From Alphaproteobacteria bacterium (GTDB taxonomy: Bacteria > Pseudomonadota > Alphaproteobacteria > Micropepsales > Micropepsaceae), in NCBI GenBank assembly GCA_025361185.1, contig JANYAR010000153.1:1-51468 (forward strand): DNA of 51,468 bases, read 5' to 3'. Below are positions 1 through 8,678 of this stretch, piece after piece (position 1 is the first letter of the stretch; each line of letters begins with the position of its first letter). The position numbers and the translations under genes are program-made. The notes under the pieces were generated by a model that saw only the letters and a program-made list of their open reading frames with translations, was not told the origin of the DNA and did no database searches.

Positions 1-325
1 GCGGAATAGCGCAGGAAACGGGATTTGGCGGAAATCATCAAAGCCTCTCGAAATAAAAATACGGCGAGGCCAAATACCCAGCGCTTGCGCAAACGCGTTT
101 TTCGCGAAAGCGCATCGTGAGCGGTCTAAGTTGGCTGGCCCCGTCTACGTAATCGTAATCGCACGGGTTAGTGACGGCTCTGCGACAGTGTCCATACAAA
201 AAATCAATGTACCCGCGACACGGCGTCCCTGCGGAAATGTGCAAAGACCATCAATGTCACAGTGCTGTCACAATATGCCGGCGCGCAGATTGGAAACCCG
301 GGCAACCGGTGTTGCGCTTGCCGGA
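1..325. other. Left-edge stretch without a recognisable gene
   Basis: No open frame here looks like a protein: the frames of 60-110 codons are low-complexity, lack a ribosome binding site and match no family I know. The first nine bases could be the last codons and TAG stop of a gene entering from the left, but this cannot be tested. The only structure I see is the inverted repeat at 81-113. Confidence 0.5.
81..113. repeat. Nested inverted repeat, possible stem-loop
   Basis: Arms GCGCTTGCGC (81-90) and GCGAAAGCGC (104-113) pair at nine of ten positions, and the perfect palindrome AAACGCGTTT (91-100) sits between them. There is no T-run on either side, so it is not an obvious intrinsic terminator. 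It could be a protein-binding site or chance in GC-rich DNA. Confidence 0.3.
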
Positions 326-1111
326 TCAGGCAATCGTCACAGAGACCCGCCCCAGAATGCCGAGATCGCCTTCGATCCTGTCGCCCACCGCGATTGCCAG
401 AGGCTTGACGCAGGTGCCCGTGATGACGACCTGCCCCGCCTTCAAAACTACGCCATGACGGGATAGTTCATGGACGAGCCAGGTCAGGGCGATGCGGGGA
501 TCGCCCAGGACATTGCTGCCCACCCCTTCCTCCGCCAGCAAATCATTGCGGAAGACACGTCCGGGATGCGCCGCGAGATCCATGGCGCGCCAATCGGCAT
601 CGGTCGCCGGACCCAGCACAAAGCGGTGCGCACAGGCATTGTCGGCGACGAGCTGCGCCAGCCCGGCGCGTTCGAAATGTTCGAAGCGCGAGTCCGGCAA
701 TTCGATCGCGGGGTGCAAGGCTGCGACACGCGCCAGAACTTCGTCTTGGGAGAAAGGTTCGCCGCGCGGCGCCAAATCACCCGCCATGCGAAAGGCGAAC
801 TCGAGTTCCGCTACCCGCATCAGATTGTTGCCCAAAACACAGACGCCGCCATCGTCGATGATACGTTCGGCCAGAAGCCGGCCGGCCAACGGACCATCCA
901 CACCGATATGGCGCTGTCCCGCCAGGCTGGTCGCGGCGATTTTCCAGCCATAAAGTGGTGCCTGGCTGAAATCTTCGATGCAGGCCTGAACACGATAGGC
1001 TTCGGCGCGGTCGCAAGGACGCAAGCCCGGCGGCAACTCTTCCAACCGCGTGCCGTCCGACCAGTGCCGGTAAAGCAGCTCGCACGCGGCGCGGTGTTGG
1101 TCCGGCTCCAT
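326..1111 (-). CDS. 2-keto-4-pentenoate hydratase-like protein (MhpD family)
   Basis: A 261-residue protein, the usual length for the MhpD/fumarylacetoacetase-fold hydratases, which add water to 2-hydroxypenta-2,4-dienoate or related enols in meta-cleavage and sugar-acid pathways, normally in the cytoplasm with Mg2+ or Mn2+. Family features seen are GWKIAATS near residue 55, the HIGVDGPLAGRLL stretch after it, an acidic V-A-E-L-E-F run near residue 100 that normally supplies metal ligands, and a C-terminal G-x-V-I-T-G-T motif. There is no signal peptide. Its substrate is not identifiable. It stands alone, divergent from the propeller gene at 1268, and no meta-cleavage dioxygenase or dehydrogenase lies beside it. 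A role in the neighbouring sugar-acid metabolism is possible but only inferred. Confidence 0.8.
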   Translation of the reverse strand: MEPDQHRAACELLYRHWSDGTRLEELPPGLRPCDRAEAYRVQACIEDFSQAPLYGWKIAATSLAGQRHIGVDGPLAGRLLAERIIDDGGVCVLGNNLMRVAELEFAFRMAGDLAPRGEPFSQDEVLARVAALHPAIELPDSRFEHFERAGLAQLVADNACAHRFVLGPATDADWRAMDLAAHPGRVFRNDLLAEEGVGSNVLGDPRIALTWLVHELSRHGVVLKAGQVVITGTCVKPLAIAVGDRIEGDLGILGRVSVTIA

Positions 1112-1267
1112 GGGATCAGCTTACCGCAAAGCCGGCATGGGTGCAGTCGCGATCCATCCATCCCGATGCCTGGCCAACATTGGGAAAATTTATCCCGCGC
1201 CGGCGAGATTGCGCCATGGACCTGCTTGTCCGCCTATGTGACCGTCGTAAAAAATGGAGATCTTCGG

Positions 1268-2305
1268 ATGCGCGAAAAATTGGCTTTCTGCTGCATCGCA
1301 GCAGCCTGCACACTCACAACGATTCCGGCAGCGATACCGGCCCTGGCCCAGTCCGGCCCGGGATATCGCATCCTGAATAGTTACACATTGGGCGGTGAAG
1401 GCGGCTGGGATTATCTCAACCTCGACCCCGCCACGGGCAACCTTTTTATCACCCGCGGCAGCCATGTAATGGTGGTTGATCCCGCCAGCGGCAAGCTGCT
1501 TGGCGATATCACCGGCTTGCAGGGCATTCACGGCACAGCCTTCGTCGGCGGTCGCGCCTATGTCAGCGAAGGCGGTGCCAACCGTATCGCGGTGGTTGAC
1601 ACCAAAAGTCTCTCCAAAATTTCCGAGATCACCGTCGGCACACGGCCGGACGGTATTCTTTATGATCCGGTCTCCAAACGTATCTTCACCTTCAACGGCA
1701 CCAGCAAGGACGCCACGGCAGTGGACCCAGCCAGCGGCAAAGCCGTGGGCACGGTGGCGCTGGGCGGCAAGCCGGAAGCAGCCGTCAGCGACGGCGCAGG
1801 TACGATTTTCGTCAATATCGAAGACAAGAGTGAACTGGTCGCCTTCGACGCCAAAAGTCTGGCCGTGAAGCAGCACTATCCTCTCGCCCCCTGTGAAGAA
1901 CCGTCCGGCGGCGCGGCGGACCTCGCCCATGGCCGCATCTTTTCCGGTTGCGACAATAAGATGATCGCCGTGACCGATATGAAGACCGGCAAGGTCGTGA
2001 CCACCATCCCCATCGGGGAAGGCGTGGACGCCAACCGGTTCGATCCGGGGACCGGTCTGGTTTTCAGCTCCAATGGCGAATCCGGCACACTGACGATTGC
2101 GCATGAGGACAGCCCTGGCAAGTTCACGGTGTTGCAGAACCTTGTCACCGGAGAGGGCGCACGCACCATGGAGCTGGATACGAAGTCTCACCGCGTCTAT
2201 GTGGTGACGGCGGACCGCAAACCCGGGACGCCGACAGCAGACCGTCCGAAGCCGCGTCCCGTTCCCGTGCCGGGGACCTTCCGGCTGATCGTCCTGGGGC
2301 GCTGA
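1268..2305 (+). CDS. Exported YVTN/YncE-type beta-propeller protein
   Basis: The chosen ATG lies about 8 bases after a GGAG box and opens a clear signal peptide ending near A-L-A-Q (residues 1-29). The open frame reaches far upstream, but that part shows no family signal. The mature part consists of about 40-residue propeller repeats of the type D-x-x-S-G-K-x-x-G-x-I, like the YVTN/YncE family found in the periplasm. Such proteins act as binding scaffolds or accompany quinoprotein oxidases; no catalytic residues can be assigned. Length is 345 residues. The stop codon is one base from the stop of the convergent alpha-glucuronidase gene, so transcripts from both strands probably overlap. The ligand is unknown. 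Confidence 0.8.
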   Translation: MREKLAFCCIAAACTLTTIPAAIPALAQSGPGYRILNSYTLGGEGGWDYLNLDPATGNLFITRGSHVMVVDPASGKLLGDITGLQGIHGTAFVGGRAYVSEGGANRIAVVDTKSLSKISEITVGTRPDGILYDPVSKRIFTFNGTSKDATAVDPASGKAVGTVALGGKPEAAVSDGAGTIFVNIEDKSELVAFDAKSLAVKQHYPLAPCEEPSGGAADLAHGRIFSGCDNKMIAVTDMKTGKVVTTIPIGEGVDANRFDPGTGLVFSSNGESGTLTIAHEDSPGKFTVLQNLVTGEGARTMELDTKSHRVYVVTADRKPGTPTADRPKPRPVPVPGTFRLIVLGR

Positions 2306-2306
2306 A

Positions 2307-4469
2307 CTATTCTATTGGATCGTTGGGCTTGTGAGGGCCCGCGCCTGGCACATTGGGGAAATATATCGCCTCATAGTAAGCCAGATCGTGCGGCGGCGGC
2401 GCATGTCCGGTCGGCATCGGCATATGCGAGAAGGTCTGGAAATAGGCGATGCAGGCATCGCGCCACCATTGCGCTTCCTTTTGCTGGACCGCCAGGAAGG
2501 CGGCGGTCTGCGACCAGCGTTGATCGTCGACATAAGGCTTCATCGCCGCCCAGGTCTTGCGCATCTGCGCCACCGCCGCGATGCCGGTGTCGTAATGGGC
2601 GATCATTTCATCCCACAGGGTGCGGCCCGATTTCATTTTGTGATCCCAGGCGACATGCTGGAACCACGTCAGGTAGCGGTCGGGAATATTCGGGCCCGCG
2701 AACAGCTTAGCCAGCGGCGGGGCATATTGCGAGGTGGCGTCGCTGCCCGTGGGCGTGCGGTCAAAACCTAGGCCCTTGGCATCGGCGCGATTGTAATAGA
2801 CCGGATTCCATTCGGGCCGCGACAGATCGCTGACCCAGGGGCCCGGACCATAATGGTGACTGGTGGCGAATTGGTGGTGCAGCCCCAACGGCGTCATGTA
2901 ATCCACCACCGCTTCCCGGCTAGCGATCATCAGGGGCACGATTTGATTCACAAAGGCCGGGTCGTTGGTGAAAGTCATACCCAGCCATTCGCGCGCGATT
3001 CCGTCGGCGCTGAGATCCGGGTCCCAGGCCAGGCGGCCGAAGCCGTACCAGTCGGCCTGTGAGAATTGCGCTCCTGTCCAGTTGCGATCGTCACCGATAT
3101 TGGACACGCCGACCATGGCGGACTGGTCATGGCCTTCCAGCGAGCCATCGATCACCTTGGCCACGGTGGAGCCTTTGCCTTTGGCCATTGTGTCCCAGTC
3201 CAGCACTTCCTTGAACAGCACCGGCAGGTAGACCAGATGCGTGGTCTGACCCAGATATTCCTTGGTCAGCTGCACCTCCAGCGCCAGATTGGTCTTGGGC
3301 ATCGCCCCGAACATGGGATGGGCGGGCTCGCGCGGCTGGAAATCGATGGCGCCGTTCTTGGTCTGGACAAAGACATTGTCGCGGAACTTGCCGTCCAGCG
3401 GCTTGAACTCATTGTAAGCCTGCTTGGCGCGATCGGTGGGATCCTTTTCGCTATAGACAAAGGCGCGCCAGAATACCGTGCCGCCATGCGGCGCCACGGC
3501 GTCGGCGATGACATTCGCGCCTTCCGCCTGGGTGCGGTTGTAATCGCGCGGGCCGGGCTGGCCTTCGGAATTGGCCTTCACCACAAAGCCGCCGAAATCG
3601 GGAATGCGGCGATAGATGCCGTCGACCTCTTTCTGCCACCAGGCCTGCACTTGCGGATCATTGGGATCGGCGGTCTTGAGCTTGCCCAACTCGATGGGAG
3701 CGCTGAACCGCGCCGCGACATAGACGCGGATACCATAGGGGCGCAAGACATCGGCCAGAGCCGCCAACTTGTCCAGATACAGGGACGACAGCATCCAGAC
3801 GTCGGCCGAGACATTGTTCACCGAAATGCCGTTGATGCCCACCGAGGCATCGGCCCGCGCCATCATGGTGTAACGCGGGTCCATATAGTCCGGCATCTTC
3901 TGCCAGTCGAAGATGGAATGGCCGGCATAGCCGCGCTCGATGGTGCCGTCCAGATTGTCCCAGTGATTGAGCAGCCGCAATTTCAGGCGCGGGGCGCTGG
4001 CGATATCGAGATGCGCCACGGATTGACGGGTCTGAATCAGCCGCAGAAACGCGAAGCTGCCATACAGCACGCCGATATCGCTATTGGCGGCGATGACGGT
4101 CACGGCACGGCCAACCAGCGAGGTGCTGCGGATCAGATACCCTTCCCTGCCAAGGCCGGTCAGTGGCAGCTTCAGCCCCGCGACCAGCGGCGAAGAGGCC
4201 GGCGTGCCGATTATCACCGCACCTTCGGCAACTGCGCCCGCGCTGACCGGCTTGTCCAGCAAGCCGGAAAGGCCCCGCGTCAGCTCAGACTTGGCGGCGT
4301 CCAGCGAGGGCGACGTACCTTCCGATACGATATCGGTCGCCACTGGGCGATATTGTGCCTGGGCGCTGGCCTCCATCGGACGATAGCGTAGCCAAAGGTT
4401 GTAGCCGTCTTCGGCCCGCGCGGGAACGACCAGCAACAGCAGAAACGCGGCAGCAAAAAAGCGGGACAT
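2307..4469 (-). CDS. aguA: GH67 alpha-glucuronidase, exported
   Basis: A 720-residue protein of usual GH67 length. The ATG at 4469 starts a strong signal peptide (about residues 1-19, ending P-A-R-A), so the enzyme should act in the periplasm, removing 4-O-methyl-D-glucuronic acid from the ends of xylan fragments. The known GH67 catalytic signatures are visible: the acid Glu in A-N-S-E-G-Q-P-G, the Asp in G-A-I-D-F-Q-P-R-E-P, and the Glu in L-E-V-Q-L-T-K-E-Y-L-G. The gene starts 10 bases after the GH10 xylanase stop, so the two form an operon in the order xylanase then glucuronidase. This pairing, with the GH43 and hexuronate genes, marks a glucuronoxylan locus. Confidence 0.95.
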   Translation of the reverse strand: MSRFFAAAFLLLLVVPARAEDGYNLWLRYRPMEASAQAQYRPVATDIVSEGTSPSLDAAKSELTRGLSGLLDKPVSAGAVAEGAVIIGTPASSPLVAGLKLPLTGLGREGYLIRSTSLVGRAVTVIAANSDIGVLYGSFAFLRLIQTRQSVAHLDIASAPRLKLRLLNHWDNLDGTIERGYAGHSIFDWQKMPDYMDPRYTMMARADASVGINGISVNNVSADVWMLSSLYLDKLAALADVLRPYGIRVYVAARFSAPIELGKLKTADPNDPQVQAWWQKEVDGIYRRIPDFGGFVVKANSEGQPGPRDYNRTQAEGANVIADAVAPHGGTVFWRAFVYSEKDPTDRAKQAYNEFKPLDGKFRDNVFVQTKNGAIDFQPREPAHPMFGAMPKTNLALEVQLTKEYLGQTTHLVYLPVLFKEVLDWDTMAKGKGSTVAKVIDGSLEGHDQSAMVGVSNIGDDRNWTGAQFSQADWYGFGRLAWDPDLSADGIAREWLGMTFTNDPAFVNQIVPLMIASREAVVDYMTPLGLHHQFATSHHYGPGPWVSDLSRPEWNPVYYNRADAKGLGFDRTPTGSDATSQYAPPLAKLFAGPNIPDRYLTWFQHVAWDHKMKSGRTLWDEMIAHYDTGIAAVAQMRKTWAAMKPYVDDQRWSQTAAFLAVQQKEAQWWRDACIAYFQTFSHMPMPTGHAPPPHDLAYYEAIYFPNVPGAGPHKPNDPIE

Positions 4470-4479
4470 GAGCCCCCCC

Positions 4480-5646
4480 TCAGGCGCGCGGCGGAGCCTT
4501 GCGGAACGCCGCGGCAATGGCCTCGCGCAGCGCCTTGGGCCGGTAATTGTCGTCATAGAGAGAAGGCCGCTTGAGCATCCCATCCGGACGCCTGCCGTTG
4601 AAATTCTGCAGCCAGGAATAGTGATCCATCATGCCCCAGGCCATCAGGTAATCGGTCTGGCGGTAGGCGAACATGAAATCGAGGTAGCGCCCCGCCAGAT
4701 CGGCCATGAACCGGTCGCGTTCACCGATATCGGCCGGGGTGCCGCGCTCGCTGACATCGAATTCGGTCAATGCCAGGCGCAGATCCATCGCCACCGCCGC
4801 ATCCAGAAACTGCTTCCAGGCGGCTTGATCGGCGGCATTGAACGTGTTCGGGCCCTGGGATTCCGGATTGGTGCCGGGACCGATATGGCTCTGCACCCCC
4901 AACAGATGTACCGGCGCCTTGCCCGCCTTAAGCCGCGAAAGCAGCTTCAACACACCATCGCGATGGCGTGCGCTGTTCGGACCCCAGCCCATGTAATCGT
5001 TATAGACCAGCTTGGCATGGGGCGCCGCCTGGTGGGCGGCGTCAAAGCAGATAGCAATCGCATTGTCGCCCAGATATTTGGTGAAGGGCGTCTGGCGTAT
5101 CTCGCCCGTGACTTCGTCCACCGTTTCGTTCACAACGTCATAAGTGAATATGCGTGTGCCGAAATGGCTGCAGACGGTGGTGATATGCTCGCGCAAAATC
5201 CGCTCCGCCTCGGCCGCCGGCCTTGTGCCGAAATCGTAGTTCACCAGCCACTTTGGGAAATATTGCGTCTTCTGCCACAGCAAAGTGTGGCCGCGCATCA
5301 GCATGTTGTTGGCCTGGGCGAAATCCACCATGCGGTCGGCCAGATAGAAGGAATATTCCTTGGGGTTGGGCCTCAGCGCCACCCACTTGGTCTCATTCTC
5401 GCAGACCAGTATCCCGCAATCGCGCTGGTGAATGGCGCGCACCCCGGCATCGTTGAAGGACGAGGCGAAATCCTCGGCCCCACCGCCGGCGCAGCTGCCG
5501 AAACCGGTAAAACCCTTTGCCTTGGCCAAGGCATCCAGGGAATCAGCCCCCGTGGCCGCCCGGGCCGGAGCAGAAACCGCCATGCCGGCGACCACCGCAC
5601 CCAATGCCGCAAATCCCGCGAGATCGCGGCGTGTCACGTCCTCCAT
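4480..5646 (-). CDS. GH10 endo-beta-1,4-xylanase, Tat-type leader
   Basis: A 388-residue GH10 enzyme that cuts the beta-1,4-xylan backbone. The acid/base is Glu174 in D-V-V-N-E-T and the nucleophile is Glu295 in L-T-E-F-D-V; other GH10 marks are the R-G-H-T-L-L-W motif near 118-124 and the V-Q-S-H motif near 251-254. The N-terminus has T-R-R-D-L-A followed by an Ala/Gly-rich hydrophobic stretch ending A-R-A-A (about residue 31), which resembles a twin-arginine signal. An AGGAG-like box sits just before the ATG. It is the first gene of a minus-strand operon with the GH67 gene and is divergent from the MFS carrier; the shared 135-base gap holds a candidate LacI-type half-conserved operator. Confidence 0.95.
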   Translation of the reverse strand: MEDVTRRDLAGFAALGAVVAGMAVSAPARAATGADSLDALAKAKGFTGFGSCAGGGAEDFASSFNDAGVRAIHQRDCGILVCENETKWVALRPNPKEYSFYLADRMVDFAQANNMLMRGHTLLWQKTQYFPKWLVNYDFGTRPAAEAERILREHITTVCSHFGTRIFTYDVVNETVDEVTGEIRQTPFTKYLGDNAIAICFDAAHQAAPHAKLVYNDYMGWGPNSARHRDGVLKLLSRLKAGKAPVHLLGVQSHIGPGTNPESQGPNTFNAADQAAWKQFLDAAVAMDLRLALTEFDVSERGTPADIGERDRFMADLAGRYLDFMFAYRQTDYLMAWGMMDHYSWLQNFNGRRPDGMLKRPSLYDDNYRPKALREAIAAAFRKAPPRA

Positions 5647-5681
5647 GGCCTGCTCCTTTATTTGTCTTTGCGAGCTTGGAA

Positions 5682-5693
5682 GTTAGCGTTACC
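5682..5693. promoter_or_regulatory. Candidate LacI-family operator in the xylanase/MFS divergent promoter
   Basis: GTTAGCGTTACC matches the core of the stronger palindrome upstream of xylB (GGTTGCGCTACC, 10783-10794) at nine of twelve positions, and matches the idealised family palindrome GGTAGCGCTACC at ten of twelve. It lies about 36 bases upstream of the xylanase start and 89 upstream of the MFS start. The assignment rests on similarity and placement only. Confidence 0.4.
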
Positions 5694-5781
5694 ATTTCCC
5701 CGCCGCCCGTCAACCGGGGGCCTCAACGCGATAGACTGAGAAACAAGAACAAGCCCGCTCGCCGGGCAAAGGGGAGAAATT

Positions 5782-7029
5782 ATGCGCCGCTTCATGGGGC
5801 TACGCTGGCTCACCATCGGCCTGATCATGCTGGGAGCGCTGGTGAATTTCCTGTCGCGGCAGACCCTGTCCATCGCCGCCCCCACCGTCATCGCCAGCCT
5901 GCACATCACCACCCAGCAATATGGCTGGATCACCAGCGCCTTCCAGGGCGGCATCATGCTGCAGCCGGTGGTGGGTTATGTGATCGATGTGCTGGGGGTC
6001 AAATCGGGCTTCGCGCTGTTTGCCTTTCTCTGGTCGGTGATCTGCATGGCCCACGGCCTGGCGGGCAGTTGGCAGGTCTTGGCCACCCTGCGCGGGCTGC
6101 TGGGTTTCGCGGAAGGCGCCTTCTCGCCCGGCGGCTTGAAGGTGGTGTCGGAATGGTTTCCGGCCAAGGAACGCGGCCTGGCCGGCGGGCTCTACAATAT
6201 CGGGCCGTCTCTCGGCTCGATGGTGGCGCCGCCTTTGGTCGCTTGGGCGATCCTCAACTATTCCTGGCAAGCGTCTTTCGTCATCGTCGGTCTGATCAGC
6301 CTGGCGTGGGTGGGGCTGTGGCTGATCTTCTACCGTCCGGTGCGCAAGCACCCCACGCTGTCGGAAGAAGAACGCGAATATATCGTCTCTGGCCAGGAAT
6401 CTTTCCTCCAGGCGCAAGACAAAAAGCCCGCGATCCTGTCGATCCTCAAGCGGCGCAATTTCTGGGGCATCGCCCTGCCCCGTTTCCTCACCGATCCCAC
6501 CTGGGGCATGCTGTCCTTCTGGGTGCCGCTCTACCTGACCACTGTGCGCGGCTTCGACCTCAAGCACATCGCGCTCTATGCCTGGCTGCCCTTCCTGGCC
6601 GCCGACCTGGGCTGCATCTTCGGTCCCGCCGTGGTGCTGCTCCTGCAAAAGCGCGGACTGGACCTGATCGACGCGCGGCGTGGCGCTTTCACGCTTGGCG
6701 CGGTGCTGATGATCGGCGTCGCCTTCACGGGGATCGTAAAAGATCCGTTGATGGCTGTGGCGCTGATCAGCCTGGCGGGCTTTGCGCATCAGACCCTGTC
6801 GGTCACCATGATCACCATGGCCACCGACCTGTTCCCCCGCAACGAAGTCGGCACCGTGGCCGGCATGGCCGGCACCTGCGCCAATCTGGGTATTCTCATC
6901 TTTACCTATGAGTTGGGACAAAGGGTCGATCAGATCGGTTACACACCCGTCTTCATTTTGCTGGCGGTGCTGGATATCGTCGCCGCCATTGTCGCCTGGA
7001 CCGTGATCAGAAAGCCCGCCCGTGCCTGA
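5782..7029 (+). CDS. MFS carrier, hexuronate (ExuT) type
   Basis: A 415-residue twelve-helix major facilitator of the anion:cation symporter (ACS) family that includes the hexuronate carriers ExuT/GudP. The family signature is clear around residues 110-165: F-A-E-G-A-F-S-P-G-G, E-W-F-P-A-K-E-R-G and L-Y-N-I-G-P-S-L-G. An AAAGGGGAG box precedes the ATG by a few bases. In this setting the likely cargo is the (4-O-methyl-)glucuronate or aldouronate released by the GH67 and GH10 enzymes, carried across the inner membrane; the exact substrate is inferred. Its last codons overlap the GTG start of the GH43 gene by 8 bases, so the pair is probably translationally coupled. Confidence 0.88.
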   Translation: MRRFMGLRWLTIGLIMLGALVNFLSRQTLSIAAPTVIASLHITTQQYGWITSAFQGGIMLQPVVGYVIDVLGVKSGFALFAFLWSVICMAHGLAGSWQVLATLRGLLGFAEGAFSPGGLKVVSEWFPAKERGLAGGLYNIGPSLGSMVAPPLVAWAILNYSWQASFVIVGLISLAWVGLWLIFYRPVRKHPTLSEEEREYIVSGQESFLQAQDKKPAILSILKRRNFWGIALPRFLTDPTWGMLSFWVPLYLTTVRGFDLKHIALYAWLPFLAADLGCIFGPAVVLLLQKRGLDLIDARRGAFTLGAVLMIGVAFTGIVKDPLMAVALISLAGFAHQTLSVTMITMATDLFPRNEVGTVAGMAGTCANLGILIFTYELGQRVDQIGYTPVFILLAVLDIVAAIVAWTVIRKPARA

Positions 7030-8659
7030 GATTCAGAACCCCATCCTCAAGGGCTTCAATCCCGATCCTTCCATCCTGCGTGTGGGCGACGACTATTATA
7101 TCGCCACCTCGACCTTCGAATGGTTCCCCGGGGTACAAATTCATCACTCCAGGGACCTGGTAAATTGGCGTTTGCTGAGCCGTCCCCTTAATCGCGCCAG
7201 CCAGCTCAACATGCTGGGAGACCCCGATTCCTGCGGTGTCTGGGCGCCCTGCCTCAGCCATGACGGCGACCAGTTTTATCTGAATTACACGGATGTGAAG
7301 CGCTATGGCCGCACCTCGGTCGGCGGCGCGGCGGGCGCGAGCTTGCGCGACTTCCACAACTATATGGTCACCGCCAAGACGATCGATGGTGAATGGTCCG
7401 ATCCGATTTATATGAACAGCAGCGGCTTCGACCCTTCGCTGTTCCACGATGACGATGGCCGCAAATGGTTCGTCAACATGTTGTGGGACCATCGTCCCGG
7501 ACAGAACCGTTTCGCCGGAATCGTGGCCCAGGAATATTCGCGCAACGAAATGAAGCTGACCGGCAAGCGCGTGAATATCTTCAAGGGCACGCCGCTGGGG
7601 CTGACGGAAGCGCCGCATCTCTACAAACGCGAAGGCTGGTACTATTTGCTGACGGCCGAAGGCGGCACCGCATGGAACCATGCCGTCACCATGGCACGGT
7701 CCCGCGACGTGCTGGGGCCCTACGAACTGCATCCCGATACCTATGTCCTGAGCGCGCGCACCCGCCCCGACGCGCCGTTGCAGCGCGCCGGTCATGCCGA
7801 TCTGGTGGAAACTCAGGATGGCGACACCTACATGGCCTATCTCTGCGGACGCCCCTTGAAGAACCGGGGCCGCTGCACTTTGGGGCGTGAGACGGCGATC
7901 CAGAAAATGCAATGGCGGGACGGCTGGCTCTACACCGAGGGCGAAGCCGGCATGCCGCAACTGGAGACGCCTGCGCCGGAATTGAAGCCACATCCTTTCG
8001 CAGCCCCAGCCGCGCGCGACGATTTCGACTCGTCCGTACTGGCCATCGATTTTCAATGGCTGCGCACGCCCTACCCGCAAACCATCTTCAGCCTGACGGC
8101 GCGGCCCGGACATCTGCGGCTGTATGGCCGCGAAACCATCGGCAGCCAGTTCACCCAGGCGCTGGTGGCGCGGCGCCAGCAGTCCCATTGCTACAGCGCT
8201 GAGACGCAGATGGATTTCGAGCCGGCACATTTTCAGCAGGCGGCAGGACTGGTCTGCTACTATGGCGGCAACAAATTCCACTATCTGCACGTCACCCATG
8301 ACGACACCCATGGCAGGCATATCCGTGTGATGTCGGCCCTGCCCGACGCCCCTATGGGCGATGCTTTCACCCAGCCGCTTCCCATCCCGGCCGGCCCGGT
8401 GGGGCTGCGGGTGGAAGTGGACGAGGAGCGGCTCACTTTCGCCTATCGGCTTGGCACTGGCCCCTGGCAACGCCTGCCCCAGACCTTCGATGCCTCCATC
8501 CTGTCCGACGAGGCCCAGACACCTGGAACCGCCAACTTCACCGGCGCCTTTGTCGGCATGGCGTGCCAGGACATGGCCGGCACCGCGGCGCCTGCCGATT
8601 TCGACTATTTCACCTACCGCGAGCGCGGCTTCCTGGCCGATCCTTTCGCGACTGCCTAA
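7022..8659 (+). CDS. GH43 beta-xylosidase / alpha-L-arabinofuranosidase
   Basis: A 545-residue enzyme with an N-terminal five-bladed GH43 catalytic domain (about 1-320) and a C-terminal beta-sandwich of the beta-xylosidase C2 type (about 335-540). The catalytic set is visible: base Asp15 in N-P-D-P-S, pKa-modulating Asp137 in G-F-D-P-S-L-F, acid Glu196 in L-T-E-A-P-H. It should split xylo-oligosaccharides to D-xylose. No signal peptide is present, so it acts in the cytoplasm after uptake. The start is a GTG inside the end of the MFS gene (8-base overlap) without its own strong ribosome site. The next gene, mannonate dehydratase, follows after 19 bases, giving a carrier-xylosidase-dehydratase operon. 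Confidence 0.93.
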   Translation: MPEIQNPILKGFNPDPSILRVGDDYYIATSTFEWFPGVQIHHSRDLVNWRLLSRPLNRASQLNMLGDPDSCGVWAPCLSHDGDQFYLNYTDVKRYGRTSVGGAAGASLRDFHNYMVTAKTIDGEWSDPIYMNSSGFDPSLFHDDDGRKWFVNMLWDHRPGQNRFAGIVAQEYSRNEMKLTGKRVNIFKGTPLGLTEAPHLYKREGWYYLLTAEGGTAWNHAVTMARSRDVLGPYELHPDTYVLSARTRPDAPLQRAGHADLVETQDGDTYMAYLCGRPLKNRGRCTLGRETAIQKMQWRDGWLYTEGEAGMPQLETPAPELKPHPFAAPAARDDFDSSVLAIDFQWLRTPYPQTIFSLTARPGHLRLYGRETIGSQFTQALVARRQQSHCYSAETQMDFEPAHFQQAAGLVCYYGGNKFHYLHVTHDDTHGRHIRVMSALPDAPMGDAFTQPLPIPAGPVGLRVEVDEERLTFAYRLGTGPWQRLPQTFDASILSDEAQTPGTANFTGAFVGMACQDMAGTAAPADFDYFTYRERGFLADPFATA

Positions 8660-8678
8660 AGCATCGTAAAGTGATGCG

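Noticed and set aside
470..1267. Long N-terminal extension of the propeller gene
   Set aside because: The frame stays open, but the extension overlaps the hydratase gene on the other strand, and the signal peptide begins at the ATG at 1268 behind a ribosome site.
1190..2191. A 333-codon minus-strand frame opposite the propeller gene
   Set aside because: The plus strand carries a signal peptide, ribosome site and propeller repeats; the opposite frame does not resemble any protein family.
3066..4391. A 441-codon plus-strand frame opposite the alpha-glucuronidase
   Set aside because: The minus strand encodes a clear GH67 enzyme with catalytic residues; the plus frame has no family features.
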